Below, in pieces: positions 35,970-50,072 of a DNA stretch of 64,000 nucleotides. The position numbers and the translations under genes are program-made. The stretch is from assembly GCA_021018815.1 (NCBI GenBank), contig JAITYX010000090.1, positions 1,763,501 to 1,827,500 of the forward strand, in the 5' to 3' direction. This DNA is from Talinum fruticosum (lineage: Eukaryota; Streptophyta; Magnoliopsida; Caryophyllales; Talinaceae). The notes under the pieces are model-generated. The model searched no databases and was not told the origin of the DNA. It worked only from the letters and a program-made list of their open reading frames with translations. Numbering within the stretch: position 1 is the first letter of the stretch; the number at the start of each line of letters is the position of its first letter.

Positions 35970-36147
35970 TGGCGGAGCTAGCAAATATATATTTAAGGGT
36001 GTCCTTTTTTTCATATTCTTTAATTTTATAAGTATTATTATTTTTTATGGGTGTCCCCTTTAATAATTTTATGAATTTTTTGGATTTTTAAACATAAATT
36101 TGCCAAGGGTTTCCCAAGACACCCTTAAGCAACAAATAGCTACGCCA
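35970..36147. mobile_element. Nested small MITE
   Basis: Inverted termini TGGCGGAGCTAGCAAATA and, reversed, TGGCGTAGCTATTTGTTGC, each followed inward by TTAAGGGTGTC. Flanked by ACGTAGTAGT and ACGTTGTAGT, a likely target duplication that touches the GTA microsatellite. Confidence 0.55.
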
Positions 36148-36150
36148 CGT

Positions 36151-36273
<123 letters not shown>

Positions 36274-37679
36274 GGGTTGGTGGCATATGACGTAATTTTT
36301 CCAAACTTTTGGATAAATGTGTCGGTTTTACAAATAATTCTTCCCAAAAGGCTAATGGAAAGAGTTGTTTGAGAAAGAGTTTTTGAGGCCAAATAATTCT
36401 TTCAAACAGATATCTAACCAGACACTAAACAACTCTTTTTCCAAACAACTGTTGCAACCAAACAGGACTTATATGTCATCGTAAACGAGGTCGATCCTAT
36501 TAATTAATCGAGTGTGTCATTTCGTTTCTATTGTCATAGTCGATAAATATTAGTAGTTTACAATTGATAGATTAATTGTAACTATTGAAAATTTGATCAT
36601 TTAAATTATATAACACATTAATTTGATCATTTAATCAAAATAAAACTTAACCAGACCTCAAATGTCACTTTATGAACGCATGCTACATTATTGAAAAAAA
36701 ATCCTTACAATTTTAAATTTTTTCTTTTTTTCATCTTCAATACTATTATTTTTTTCTTTTCAATTGTGAAAAAATACACAAAATATTGAGATTAAGATTC
36801 TGATATCCAATATTACCAAAATTTGACAATGATTAGTTTTTTTAATGAAAAAATAATATTATTATTTATATGTACACGGTTTTTTTTGTTTTTTATTTTG
36901 AGAAAAATGATGAATTTTATTAATTGAAAATAATATGACATCTACAATAAACATCACATTCAAGTAAATTTACAACATAAAATAAAAAAATAAACATTTC
37001 AATTGAAAAACTAATAGAAAATCTTTTGAACACTAATCTTCTTCTTAATAAACTACTAGAAAATCGACAAATAGCGACGGAAGAACGTTAAATAGCGACG
37101 GAATTTTCGATTTAGTGACGGAATTAGCGAAGGAAATATTCTGTCGCTATTTCCCGTGTCGTTAAATATCAGCGACGGATTTCTCGAGTTCCGTCGCTAA
37201 TCCGTGACGGAACAACGACGACCTATATTCCATCGTTCTTCCTGTCAGCAACGGAAAAACGAAAAATCACGTTCCGCCACTGATTTCAGTAACGGAATTC
37301 GCAAAAATTCCGTTGTTGATCCGTCGCTAGTCCATCGCTATTTTGTCATATATCTACAATACTTTTTCCTGTTTTTTGACAACCTAGTAAAAAAAATGTG
37401 AATGGATATAAAAATACAACATTCACATATGTCACAATGACATTTGACATTTACATATCCCACAACATTAATTTCACACAAAGTGTTCCTCAAAGTTGGA
37501 TATACAAATCCAACATACATTTCACAACCATTAACAATCCAAAAATATTTACATCTACTTCACAAGTTCACAAATAATCATAAAAAAGTTCACAGGCATC
37601 TATAAACACATAATCCACAAGTTAGCAAATTATTCACTAATAAACACAATTTCTAATATAATGAATTAAGGGTCCTCAC

Positions 37680-39228
37680 TCTTTCTCTTCCTCTTGTCCT
37701 TGTAATGCTCTAGGTTGAGATCCGGATGCTTGCTGAGATTTCATAAATGCGAGTGAAGCATGCTATTGGCCTAGTTAAACTCTCAACCTTTTCTTTGAGC
37801 TCCTTATTTTCCAACTGAAGCACATGAGCATGCTCAATCCATTGACTTAACTCAGAAGTTAAGTTTTGCACTGTTGCTCTCAAATCCGAGTCATCCGGAG
37901 TAGCAGCTTTCATTGATTTAAAGGGCATGGACATGGTCTTTATCAAGTTTTTGCCTCGGATCCAGTCCATAAATGCGACCTTTCTTATTCGCATTAACTT
38001 TTACCCACAGCTCATGTTGTGAAGGGGTTGACACAGGATCCTCTTTTAAGTTAGGATCATCAGTACAAGGTTGAGGGCGTTGAGTGTTTTGCAACAGTTC
38101 CCACTCTTTTTCAAACTTTTCCTGCTTATATAATATATAAATTTTTGAGGCATTTAATTATCAAAGGTTGTCAAAGAAGGCCTTATATTGAAAAACTTGA
38201 AAATTGCATATATAAAGTAACTCACATAAATGGCCTAGGATTTCTAGTCAACCCATTGGCCCTTTTTGGTCTTATGGGTTCGCGAAAAGAGTTAGGGTCG
38301 ATAAAGGAAGAGCTCCTTTAAGTTCCTTCATCTAATTACAAAAAAGTTATTAGAAATCCAATTTGCTAATTTGAACATGTTAGTAGTTTCATGTGTAATC
38401 ATGAAAAAGGTAGGTACCAATCGCCGCTTATGCTCCGTTATGGGGATTGAGCCACAAGTATGAAGCGATGAACCAAGTCCACCTTGATCTACATTACGGT
38501 TTTTCTGAGCTTGCTCACAAAACTCTCTTGTACTCAGCAATTTCCCAGTATTCTAATAACTATTTCCAATAGTTGTCACCCAACCATATTGGCTTCTTTT
38601 TTAGTTTTTCTTGCTTTTAGCATGAAGTCCTTCAATCGATCATTTCCTTTCTTCTCAAAATTTTGTCTAATTTGGACTTCATCGGTTGGGGACCAAGTGT
38701 AAAATTTCTGTATCAATGAAAAAGTAGTTTATAAGCTATAAAAATATAATATAATGCTCAAACATACACAATAAGTCCTTATGTTACCTCAAACTTAGAA
38801 AACCAAGGAATTGTCATCACCTTGAACTCAGAAAATCAAAGATCTCTTTGTAATCGAGGAACTTTACCCCATGTAGGCCACGATCCATCATACTTACTTT
38901 GGAAGATATGGGAGATTGTACTCACCACTTTATCAATGGGAAAGAACCTCCCCCTGTTGGAGTTTGCACATGAGGGATGTGAGGGATATTTGGAGTTGTA
39001 CCCATTGGAGGTTGGAAATAAGGAGGGTTTGGGATGAATGACCCACCCATTGGAGTTTGATTGGAAGGGGAGTGCGGGAGACCGATCCATCTATAGGAGA
39101 TTGAATGTAAAGAGGTTTTGGAGTAGGGCTAGAAGTATAAACATTGTCACTATCACCGTCAATGTTGACGTTGTTTCTAGCCCTTTCCGAGTTGCCGATC
39201 TTTTCGACCTGCCTCTACCTCGTTCCAT
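37680..39228 (-). pseudogene. CACTA ORF1 (Transposase_24 / Ptta type) relic
   Basis: Minus strand, starting MERGRGRSKRSATRKGLETT at 39228. Further in, YDGSWPTWGKVPRLQRDL (about 38840-38900) followed by WFSEF matches the FDGPWxxWxxVPxxxRDxWFxEF region of these proteins. EQAQKNRNVDQGGLGSSLHT then GSIPITEHKRRL (38400-38540) is the KNRAxxxGGSLHTGG core. The C-terminal part (37740-37990) is a coiled coil (ENKELKEKVESL). Several stops and shifts break it. Confidence 0.7.
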
Positions 39229-40419
39229 ATATATATTCTGATTGACATTTAACAATTTATTCAATAAATACTTACATAATAAGATGCGCACCAATATATT
39301 TATATGCAAATATATTATTGCAATCGATGTAGATAACTCTGATTTTTATGGAAACAAAATATAAATGCGTTTTTATACTTTTCATTTATTGCCTAGATGC
39401 TCAAGTGGACAAATATAAGAGTGTAGTTGACATGCAATTAATATATAAGTGAAAGAATTTTAACGAAAAAAGACAAACTACAATCATTTTTCGAACTTAA
39501 GAAAGAAGGTTTGATTAGAACGGACGAGTATGAATTTACAAAAGTCAAGTTTTGTAAAAGATATTTTATAACATTTGGGTTAGCAAAAGTGAAATACTAA
39601 ATGAATAAATACAATATTAAAATTATGGATAAAAAGTGGAGATAAATGGAGAAGATGTTCCACCATGTCATTGTATTTATTTCTTTTTCTTTTGGACTTC
39701 CTTGTAATTTCTGATCCTAAAGTGGCTGATGAATGATGAGGTATACATGAGGGAGGCTTATCCGCACCTAGTTCCAAAAGGCATAAAGGTGGGAATTGCT
39801 TTGGCCAATTAACCTACAAGCACGCGATAATGGATTTTGCTAAGCATAGATGTTACAACTTACCACTCACAAAGACTGACTTGCCCGTATTCCATTGTTT
39901 TGCCTAGATAGACCGTATATGCGTCATAGGGTATACAATTTCCATTACTTAGGCCATATCTAATATGTATAAATAAACTCACACAGATAATATTTATAAT
40001 AACATTATTTCAAAATTTACAACTATAAGATACGAAGATAATTTTACTTCTAATTTCACACGATTAAGCATAATCTATTTTTAAGTTGTCAAAAATATAA
40101 ATACATATAAATAATTCACAAACAATTACACATAAATCGCAAACATATGCATATAAATCATAAACGTAAATCACAATTGCACAATTAAGCACAAATAAAA
40201 AAAAATTCAACTTCAACAATTTCTTTCAACAAATTTCAACTTATATATCACAAACAACACAGCTTTTATAAATAAATCACATAATTCCACATTTTCTATT
40301 ACAAATTGAATCACAATCAACATTAACTTGCATCAAATTATCTAAAATTATGAATTTTTATGTTCTAATAAAACCCTAAATCCAAATGAAAGAAACACTA
40401 CCTTCAAAGTGTTGAATTA

Positions 40420-40640
40420 GGGGTAGTGGGCGGCAGCATCTGCGATGGGCGGTGGACCGGAGTGACGGTAGAGCGGCGGAGGCGTGGTGGCGGCCTTTCC
40501 CTTGAGCTTTCCTCCCCCTTCCTTTGAGGTGAGCTCTCCTCTCCCTTAAGCTCCCTTTAACGGCGGCGGTAGATGACTGGTATGAGGCGGCGGATGGCCG
40601 GCAAGAGGTGGCGGCCGGCGATCAACGATGGCTGAGACAC
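40420..40640 (-). other. GC-rich leader of the CACTA element
   Basis: Locally GC-rich with GGCGG/CCGCC repeats in an AT-rich region, inside the 5' end of the transposon relative to its ORF1. Probably a promoter or untranslated first exon. Confidence 0.4.
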
Positions 40641-41399
40641 TTCGCACTCATGGGCTCTCTTTCGCACTTCCTCTCTCTCAAATTAACTCCATCTTCGTCT
40701 TTCATCTTTCTCACTGAAACTGAGATCTAATAATTTAAATGTAGGCAGCGACGGAACAGCGACAGATTGTTCTGTCGCTAATCCAATTAGCAACGGACCA
40801 GCGATGGACTCGTCCGTCGCTAATTGAAAAATCAAATTTTTTTTGAAATTTTTCTTCTAGGCCAGATCTTGGAAATGTATTAAATGCATCTATGGATCAG
40901 CGACGGAATGGTCTGTCGCTATTTCTCGGAATTAGCGACGAAATGAGAATTCCATCGCTACCCATGTCATACAAGTTAGTTTCCATCGCATTTCGGTTGC
41001 TAATTGGCGACAGAATGTTTTCCATTGCTATTTCTCATCGCTAAATAACATTTTTGTAGTAGTGATAGTTGCTTCATAATCAAATCTTGTATAGTTTTCT
41101 CATGAAAAAGAATTATCTGATATAGTAGTCCAATTCAAAGAATTGATGCTCTAAGTTTAGAAACTCTTCAGTAGTAATTCTATTCATTTCATAAAATGAA
41201 CAACCAAAACGAGAATTAAATATAAAATTAAACAACTGATATAACTACAACTGATATTAAAAGATAATAAAAATTGAACTTTGAAACTAAACCAAACAAA
41301 CTAGAGAGAAATGAGAGATAAAAGGGAAGAAGTTAACTGGAACGAATTAAACCGAAATTGAAAAATGTCAAAAACCGACTAAACCCGAATTAAATATAA

Positions 41400-41770
41400 A
41401 ATGGAGTGTTGTGAGCAAAAGATTGAATGACTTCTCTTTCAAGACTTTTATCGAACAGGTAGCAAGCGAAATGAATTCTAATTAAACAAGCATAGAACAA
41501 CTCAATCGGGTATTCAATTATTGATTATCAAGACATAATAGGAACTAACCCCAACCTAAGTGGGAAATTTAGCCTCTAATCATCATATTAAACAACTCAC
41601 AAGTTAACATAGGTATAGAAACTATTGAGAAATCGCAAAAAGCAAACATAAAGAGAGGAAATTAAAAATTAACGAATATAAATCTAAATGCTTCAATTCC
41701 AACTAATCTTCAAAATCCAAATCTTAATCTTCAATCTCTAAGGAATTGGAATGCTAGAAACTAAGGACTG
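41400..41770 (-). mobile_element. LTR fragment, subfamily II, copy c
   Basis: Matches 43688-44018 of the gypsy LTR (AAGCATAGAACAACTCAAT, CAACTCACAAGT, AATCTTCAATCTCTAAGGAA). Confidence 0.55.
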
Positions 41771-41908
41771 AACACCTAAGTTCATATGTTTCATGTGTTA
41801 GCCTATGTTCATATGTTTCATGCTTTAAAATCACCAATTTCTCAATTGTTAAAATCATTATCAATTTTTGAATTCTTAGTATTCATAGGCTACTCAAATA
41901 TGTGCAAA

Positions 41909-42135
41909 TACTACAAAAAATATTAAAATAGCGACAGATTTTCTAGCGGGATTTGTCAAATTTCGACGGAAACTTCCGTTTGAATTTCGTTCATCGGAGT
42001 GGAGTTCCTATCGAAATTTCGATGGGCCCGTCAGAATTCCGTCGGAATTCCCGTCAGAGGTCCAAAAAAACCCATCAAAATTCCCATCTGACTCCATCAG
42101 AAAATCTCCTTCACTATTTTTATGTTTTTATAGTG
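41909..42135. mobile_element. Miniature CACTA-like element
   Basis: Left end TACTACAAAAAATATTAAAA and reversed right end CACTATAAAAACATAAAAAT are inverted repeats (first C changed to T at left). The flanks are AAA on both sides. The body has GACGGAA/TTCCGTC motifs reminiscent of the larger CACTA at 37051 but belongs to a distinct family. Confidence 0.55.
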
Positions 42136-42484
42136 AAATGACGCCCTAATTGGATATAACCCAATTTGAGAAGATGTATTACATGTGTCACTATTATGAA
42201 AAAAAGAGGATAACAAATATATTTCAATAGTTACACATAATTATCAATTGTGAAATCTTGAGTAAGGATGGCAACGAGTAAGATCTGCAGACCTCGAAAT
42301 TCAACCCAATTAATAATCAAATCCGAAAGTGAGATCTGAATCCAATCGGATCCAAATTCACTTAGTAACCCGGATTTAATTTGAATCCAATTCGATTACA
42401 ATTTTTCTGAGATATTTTTGTAGAGTAGGGGAGGAAGAGAAAAAAAAAGGAAAAAGGAGGGTAGGAAGAATTAAGTATTAAATT

Positions 42485-43245
42485 TGTTACCGCAAGCGCA
42501 TGATATAATTGTAGGTAGTTGGCAAGCACAGGTCATGTATCCACATACAATTGTGTTTCAAATATAAAAGTTACCTTAAACTTTCTATCTAGGTGAATCA
42601 AGAGAGGTAAGATATATGATAACTAAACTAATCTCAGAAAGAAATAAATAGAATATTGGGGTTGTGATTTCACTACTTAATAAACTAATTTATGAAGATA
42701 AGCCTAAACCTAACCAAATCTATACAAGTACTAGGAGTGGTCGGTTGAATCATCAAAACCTACTCAAGTTGCACTTTAGAGGGTCATGAACTAATCTAAT
42801 TGTTCTAACCATCTACTTTTGTGGCGTTACCTAATTAAACTATAAAAGTAGCAACTTATGGACCTAGCTAGTATTTAAGCTTTTTTCATTTTGGATAAGT
42901 AAAAGACCAACGAGGTCTCCTAAAATCCCTACAAACCAAGCTCTCAAAGTCAAAACCAAAATTGTCTTTATATAGCCTATAAAACCGAGCAAAAACCGAA
43001 ACTGGGTCGTTACACAACCGTGAAAGTCTGCACGGCTATACAAAAATTGCACTCGGTGCCTGTACAAGGCTTTGAAAGTTTCTAATCAACTCGCACGATG
43101 CTTATGCACACCATTATCTTCCTCTTTTTGCTTCCTTTTTGGCTCAAACTTTTCCCTAATAGCTCGATTCAACTTATTATCGACAAAAGTAAATAAAACA
43201 AGTAAAAAATCCTCAAAATATATTATTTTAGAAGCCGATATTGAG
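42485..43245 (-). mobile_element. LTR-like repeat, subfamily I, copy d
   Basis: Related to 20270-21960 and 58105-59413. It directly abuts the subfamily II LTR at 43246, suggesting one inserted next to or into the other. Confidence 0.4.
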
Positions 43246-44498
43246 AAAATACCACACGCACACAAGTGTATCTATAACTAGCAACCGATGAATACAAGTC
43301 GGGTTGTTTGATGACTAAAACCAACTAATTACTAAATAATAGTATGAGAAATCGAATGATAAAAATCCTTAGATTGGGTTTAATCACATTATAATGCCTA
43401 AAATTACAACGAAATTTCGCTTGAGACTTGTCTATGCTTGTAATTTAGAAGGATAAAATGCCAATTAAGCTTATCTCCGCCTACTTCCGAAGGTTAAAAA
43501 CTAATCTTGCTCATTTTAATCACCTACTTTCATGGGATTAACAAAGAAAAAAATTACAAGATATGCATCTCAAAATCCCCGGTTTAAAACCTTAATTATT
43601 TTTATATCAAAGTTATATGTTCACAGCGTACGTCATTGTAGGTAAAGCTTCCATCTTTCAATGTTCACTAACCCGAATAAGATTGGATGACTTCTGTTTC
43701 GGGATTTTCATTGAACAAATGGTGAGCGAAGCGAATTCTGAACAAACAAGCATAGAACAACTCAATTGGGTATTCAATTTATGATTATGAAGAGCTAATA
43801 TGGATTAATGCCAACATAAGTGGAGAATTTAGCCCCTAATCATCATACTAAGCAACTCACAAGTATCAATAAACATAGGTATAGAAACTATTGAGAAATC
43901 GCGAGAAGCAAACATAAAGAGAGAAAATTAAGAATTACTGAATTGAAATCTGAATGCAATCTTAAAAACCCAAATCTTAATCTTCAATCTCTAAGGAATT
44001 GGAATGTTAGAAACTATCTTAAAGTAAAACAAATAGATAAAAAAACTCTCCAAAAAATAAACAGAAAATACTTAAAAAGTCGCGGAAACAGAATCGCACG
44101 ATCGTGCGACCAAGCTGCACGACCACGCAGGTCTTGCATGTCCAACCGTGCACAATTCCTGCAACTTTTTGGTGGTCTTCACCTTATTTGTATAGGTACC
44201 GTGCGATCTTACACGGTACTCGTGCACAACATCAACTTCCGTAGTTTCTCGCATGGCCACATTTTGCTTGCTTCTTTTTAGGCCCCAACCCTTGTCTTCA
44301 TCATCTTTCATCAAATTCACCTCAAATCTACCTTATTTAAACTCAAATACTTGCAATAAAGAGATTTAAAATTTTAGACGATAATTAAGAGGAAATGAAT
44401 GAAAATCAATCCAAAACCAAACATATATCCTGAAAATTATCACGGAGTTAGGTGAAATATTGCCGTAAAAAGTGGTAAATATAAGGTTCAACAACTCC
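43246..44498 (-). repeat. Gypsy LTR, left (3') copy
   Basis: About 1.25 kb. Shares TTGTTTGATGACTAAAACCA, CATCTTTCAATGTTCACTAA and AAAAAGTGGTAAATA with the right copy in direct orientation. The minus-strand terminus TGTTGAACC lies at about 44490. Confidence 0.6.
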
Positions 44499-46590
44499 CC
44501 ATGCTTAACTCTTGCTTGTCCCAAGCAAGACTCTCAATTAATGAACTTAGGGTTGAGCCTCGTATTTAGCCTCCTTAGGTGATGTGTTAATAATCTAACT
44601 AATAAGCAATAACCACGCACATAAACAACCCATTCGAAATTTAGTATTGTTCATGAAAACTTGAAAAAAAAATCAATAACAAGTGTGTTTGGCTACATTC
44701 CATGACTATCTCCATGTGGAATCACATAAACATTCATGATGCCCTAAAAAATGGCAAACTAGCTGGATTGGTAGAACCTCACATTAGGGAAAAGTGGATC
44801 ACTCCAACTCATATAGCATCTAAGGTGGTTCTCTCAATCTTTCTTCCCAAAGCACAACCTACTATAAGCTTGGTCATATTCTTATTCTCCACCACTATGG
44901 AGGCAAATATGCAATCATGATAACTTTTTATAGGGTTGTAATGAGGCTAAGGTATGGGTAAGGAAAGAAAATCAATTTAAGAAATGTGGAGCTAAATTGC
45001 TAAGTGGCCATGTTGAATGAGCATTACAAACACTTCCAAAATATGAATAGAACTTCTCTCTCAATTTACTTCTTTAAGCATAACAAACTCTAAGATATCC
45101 TAAGGAATGAGTATAAAACTTTTGAACCTTCTCCATGCCAATCACTTATTCTCTTTTTTTTTCAATTTTTTTCTCATTTTCTAATTTTTTGAACAAATAC
45201 AATTGGCATCAGAATCATGAACACAACTCAATTCCAAAGGATCTATCAACCACTAGGGGATATATTCCCACTTTCTAAACCATAGAAACAGACAAAACAT
45301 CATTTTCATACAACTCAAAACTGCCCCATCACAAGAAACAATGCTCCCTAACCTTCACGAAGGATTAGAAAATGTGTTTAGGGCTAATAATAAGCGAGAT
45401 ATAGGTTCAACAAGAAAAACAGGTTAAAGCTAAAAGGGCTAGCAAAACAGGTATATAAATTAGGGTGGATTTTTGGCTCATGTAGTTTAAAGAACGAATA
45501 AATACCTCTATCATTTACATATTACACATGCCAAATGTGGTCTTGAAGAGAAACAGAACAAGCTCTATAGGTATGCATCAGGGAAAAGTCACACATGAAA
45601 ATTAGTCTTTAAGGCCCAAGGTATCACGTGTTTATTTAACTAGTTCGAAGAGATGACCACTTACTCAAGTTAAATCAACCATGCTATGAAACCCTCAAAG
45701 GCAACCGACAAGTAACACAAAACAACATAACCAAATCTATTCACAAGCTTATTTCCACAAAAAAGTCTTCACCAAGAATGGCCAATCAAAATCATGCACA
45801 ATCACGCCCATTCATCAACAATCACACTTCACATCTTCATCGTAAGAGGGGTTTTAAAAAACTATTTTTGTGATTTTTTATTTTTTCTACTTTTTTTTTC
45901 AAAGCAACAAAAGCTAACCAACAAAGATACCTCATAGAGAAGAAAATGAAAAAATGGGTAGAACATGTTTACCACAAGAGCTTATGAATTTCCTTCCTCC
46001 ATAATTCCTCAAATGAGCCAAGATCAAAAGGAAGAACAATAATGAAAATAATGCAAGAATTCTAACCTATATGCTTAGAACTATATGATAACAAAAAGGT
46101 AAATATGAAAAAAATCCTAAAAAACTACATGAATATAGCCTATGTGAATGCAAATCTATCTTTACCATCCTTAAAACAATATCTGAAAAATGCAAGCTAC
46201 TCCCTCATGCTTAGCTCTTTCATTGTCCTAAATGAAAAGGACAAGAAAAGAGAGCAATAAAAGAAATCCTACAAAAACAAGCAGGAATTGTGATAAGGGT
46301 GGAGGGAGGAAATTGTTTTTGAAAATAGTAAAATGCTTGGGTTGCCTCCCCAAGAGCGCTTGTTTAAGGCCCCTAAGCTTGACCTTACTTCAAAAGGTAG
46401 ACAACGGGGTCCGGAGAGGATGACAAACTAAAGAGTGGAGTTGTGACATGGCACCCACTACCTCCTTATCATGATCAACACTTTGAGCAAATTGAATATC
46501 AGCTTTGGTAGGCATGTCTAGTGAAGCGAGACGGGCATACATGGCTCATTCCATGCATGGAGATCATATCAACTGTTGAGCTTGGAGCAG
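44499..46590 (-). other. Non-coding 3' part of the gypsy element
   Basis: Includes AACAACTCCCCATGCTTAAC beside the LTR and, near 46335, GGGTTGCCTCCCCAAGAGCG, a sequence type recurrent in plant gypsy elements downstream of gag-pol. No intact frame. Confidence 0.45.
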
Positions 46591-46599
46591 GAACCAAGG

Positions 46600-47199
46600 G
46601 TATAGGTGGTAGTGGGAGGAAGAAATCAACATTTTCACCACAGATGTGAAAAGAGATTTTCCATTTGGCACATCAACCATAGCTCCTACAGAGTGGTCTC
46701 CCTAAAATAATAGGGACTCGGATTCTCTCATCCATATCCATCACCATGAAGTCATAAGGGACAACAAACTTCTCTACTTGAATAGGAACATCCTCCAAAT
46801 TACCCATAAGGCAATGAACAGATTGATCCGCAAGTTGAATGGAAATATTATTGGGTTCCGGATAACCTAGCTGAAGCTTCCTACGAGTAGAGGCGATCTA
46901 ATTACGCTCACACTTTCCACGACATCACGGAGGGCTCTATCAATCTGCACTCCCTTGATTGAGCAAGGAATGAAAAAGCTCCCTGGATCTTGTGGCTTAG
47001 AAAGTGACTTGCCCTGCATAACCGCATTGCGTATCGCCCCTATGCTTATTACAAAAACATCCTCCAACTTAGTCTTCTTAGAAACTGTCTTCTTATAAAC
47101 TATCTCCCTTGAAAACTCTAGATATGAGGGTGCTTCCTTGATGGCCTCCAAGAATGGAATGTTGATGTAAATTTTCTTCAACATCTCAATAAATTTCAT
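46600..47199 (-). pseudogene. Gypsy aspartic protease region, relic
   Basis: Minus strand: FIEMLKKIYINIPFLEAIKE, then KPQDPGSFFIPCSI and RALRDVVESVSV. Intact relatives have CDLGAS at that point, so the catalytic Asp triad context is degraded. Past a shift, NISIQLADQSV, EDVPIQVEKFVVPYDFMVMD and IRVPIILGRP follow the usual order. Confidence 0.7.
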
Positions 47200-47589
47200 A
47201 AATCCGGGCTCTATTAATCTCTAAAGATATAGTACAGGTGGTCGATATGGGCGTACAGGAGGTTTCTTCGGGGCCTGCTCCTCCGAACTCTAAACTAGAC
47301 TTTTCTCGCTCAACTCTGAGTAATACTATGCTTATTTTCCTGTAGAACCATAACAGGACTCTCTACTAACTTTGCGTTATAGGTTTGAACAACATTCACA
47401 TGGGCCCTAGGGTTGGTTTCAAGTTGACTGGATGTTGCCTCTAAGGTCTAAACAAATGGCTCACGTCTTTGAGCTATCCGGGCAATCTGGGTGTCTATTA
47501 TTTTTTGGTAACTAGATATATTATCTAGTTGAGCAAGTAATGACCTTGATGGACTGGGTCACATCTTCATTGACCTTACTCTAAGTCTG

Positions 47590-47820
47590 GATGAATGCTT
47601 TTATGAGGGCATATGTTTGTGGTTCTTGCAGAAAAGAAAGTGGACAAATATCCATCCGATTAAAACCAGGAGGTTGGATTGTCATTTGTGGCTGAAGGTT
47701 GGGGTTACGGTGAGATAGGTTCTGATAGTTTGAACCCCTTGAGTTATAGCTTTGGGAGTAGGATATGTTTTGGGGTCCTTGGTTGAAGTTTTGAAGGGCA
47801 TTGGCTTGCTTAAGGATAAT
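47590..47820 (-). pseudogene. Gypsy gag C-terminal relic
   Basis: Minus-strand frame LKQANALQNFNQGPQNISYS, then NYQNLSHRNPNLQPQM and QPPGF, is the Asn/Gln/Pro-rich linker between gag and protease. It continues the gag frame that stops at 50654, on the other side of the solo LTR. Confidence 0.6.
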
Positions 47821-50064
47821 TGTAAAACCCCAAACCCGTAATCACCGATTTTAGTCTTAAACAAACCGCTAGCCGATGATTAGCACAACGGTCGGGGACA
47901 TTACCGCAGCCCTTACTAGAAGAATGGGCAAGGCTCTGAATATATCTATATGTATTTTTACCCCGTAGTTATACCTTGTTAGGCAGCTACAACTTATGTA
48001 AAAGGTACGTGTTAGACTTGCTAAATGAATCAATGGTACTTGATTGCTAATACCCCAATTTGCCACTGCGAGCCTCTAAATTCTGAACAGAACTTTTCTT
48101 TGCTTTATACCTTCAACATCTTTACCTAAAACAAAACAAGAAAATATTTTCGAAATGTGAGCCAAAGCTCAATACGTCCACTATCATGTCTGTAAAATAA
48201 AGGTTATGAAATAGTTGAGTTGCACGCTTGCATATGAATTCATTTGTAAATGAAGGAGAGTGAAAAATGTAAAATTGTTGCTAATTAATTATCTGAATGG
48301 ATCCCTTACGATCATCAAGTTTTCCCTAACACATGTACACACACCCAAACCGATCGGATAGTCCGGTTGAATGCGGTTAACGATTACTGATGTTACCAAC
48401 CTCGGATATTGAGCGTACCAAATAATGACACTTGATGGGCGGGTCCATATTAATGATGGAAAATATTATTTGCAAATAATTCTTTGTTGTTGTTGATGTC
48501 GGCCATATCCAAACTTGATTTGTAAATAAAACACCGAAGGGCACGATCAATGAGCGTACCTTGTGCTGATGTTCTTTATCCTTTTGGGGCGGAATCCGAA
48601 TGAACACACGATGCTTGATGGCCTTAAGAGATATAAAAGATTTTATTAATGAACTGAATTTTCATTTCTTATTTATTAAATTACTTCAAGGATACTTGAA
48701 ATGAAGATTAACAAAGTCAGTTTTTACTTAAAGAATACTAATGTTATCTTTAATCTATATAATTTATTTATCTTATTTTATAAAATGGATGCATATATAT
48801 ATATATACATATATATATATAGAGTAATCTTAAATATACTTAATTTCCTTTTTAAACAATCTTAAGATTAACTCTAACCTATAAGGTTTATTGGTTTTAG
48901 TTTATAGAATGCATGCATAAATATGTGTATATATTAATATCGGATATTATCTCTTCCTTCTCTACAAAAATTCCATTACTTGTTTTAAACTAAGGAAAGG
49001 TTTACTTTTAATTACTGTTATTAATTATTTTATTAGGCAAACACCTTTATTCATTCTTTTATGTACTTATTTTCTAACCTTATTCTGTTTTATAAGGGCA
49101 CAATTAATTTACCGAACATGCTAATTTCCCACATTACTTCAGTTTCCCATACCCTTCAAGTATTTTAACACAAGCTAAATTTTTTTCTCCTAATCGACCA
49201 TTAGGTCAAATGGTCATCCGAATTAGTCCGAATACTTTCTAACTTAAATCATTCATGACTGTCCTTTATATACAAATTTGTCCATAATCTGTCTTCAATT
49301 TCAGTATGTCCGGATATCATCAATTGTCACCAAATTTTCCTAAACTCCATGAATCAATCACATACATACCACAAACAACTTTACTCTCCATGCAGGAAAA
49401 GAATAATCGATTACAACTTAAATACTTAAATTAAAAAGGACTGAATCTAAAATTTTACCGTAAGCAATTAGATGGAGGAGGTTAATTTAAGAGAGTTTCG
49501 GGGTGGTTGAAGGTTGGAGGATTGAAGGCCGGAGGACAACCGAAACGGAGTAGGTGGCCGGTGGTCGAAGCGATCGCGAGTGGCGTCGGTGCTCGGTCAA
49601 AGTGGCGGTAGCCGGACAGGCCTGGGGGCAAGGGCAGCCGAGACCAACCGGGAAAAAATCGGGGCAGAACAGGCGCAAAAACTCGAGCAAAGATGGGAGT
49701 GAGGACGATGGTGCGCTTTGTGGGGGTGGTTGGCGGTTTGGGGGTTTTTGGATGGCGATCGGTGGTGTTAACGGTGGCATTTCAGGCGGTTTAGATGAAG
49801 GATAAGAAGAGGCGGAAGAAGTAAGTGAAGGAAAGGGGGTGCGTTTTTGGTTGGTATGATGATGATGTCGGCGATGGCGATGGTAAAGGTGATGGTGGCT
49901 GACCGAAGGTGGCTATCGGCGCAGCCAGGGAGCAACCGGTGCTGTTGGTTGGCGGTGGAGGTGGGACAAGAGCAGAGGCAGGGCGTCGGGGCTAGAGAGA
50001 GAGAGGATTTGTGGGTTTATCGGGTTTTAGGTTTAGGATAATGAGGCTCTAGGTTACCTCATTG

Positions 50065-50072
50065 CTTTTATA
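50065..50072 (-). promoter_or_regulatory. TATA box of the solo LTR
   Basis: TATAAAAG on the minus strand in a GAGTATAAAAGC context, followed after about 30 bp by CCTCATTATCC, a possible transcription start. Confidence 0.4.

Larger units (their letters stand above)
37051..41064 (-). mobile_element. CACTA (En/Spm-type) transposon, 4.0 kb
   Basis: The left end ACTACTAGAAAAT and right end, reversed, CACTACTACAAAAATG are CACTA termini; the left has its first C changed to A. The 3-bp target duplication ATA flanks it (37048-37050, 41065-41067). Subterminal arrays of AGCGACGGA and its complement fill about 300 bp at each end. An ORF1 relic runs on the minus strand (37680-39228), and a GC-rich leader (40420-40640) lies near its 5' end. 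No TNP2-type transposase was found, so the element is non-autonomous. Confidence 0.8.

Noticed and set aside
48796..48822. TA-rich palindrome as a possible origin or terminator
   Set aside because: Simple dinucleotide repeat within the solo-LTR-like element.
49487..50041. Proline-rich and glycine/arginine-rich frames
   Set aside because: They lie in the GC-rich leader of the solo-LTR-like element; no domain, and the composition explains both strands.
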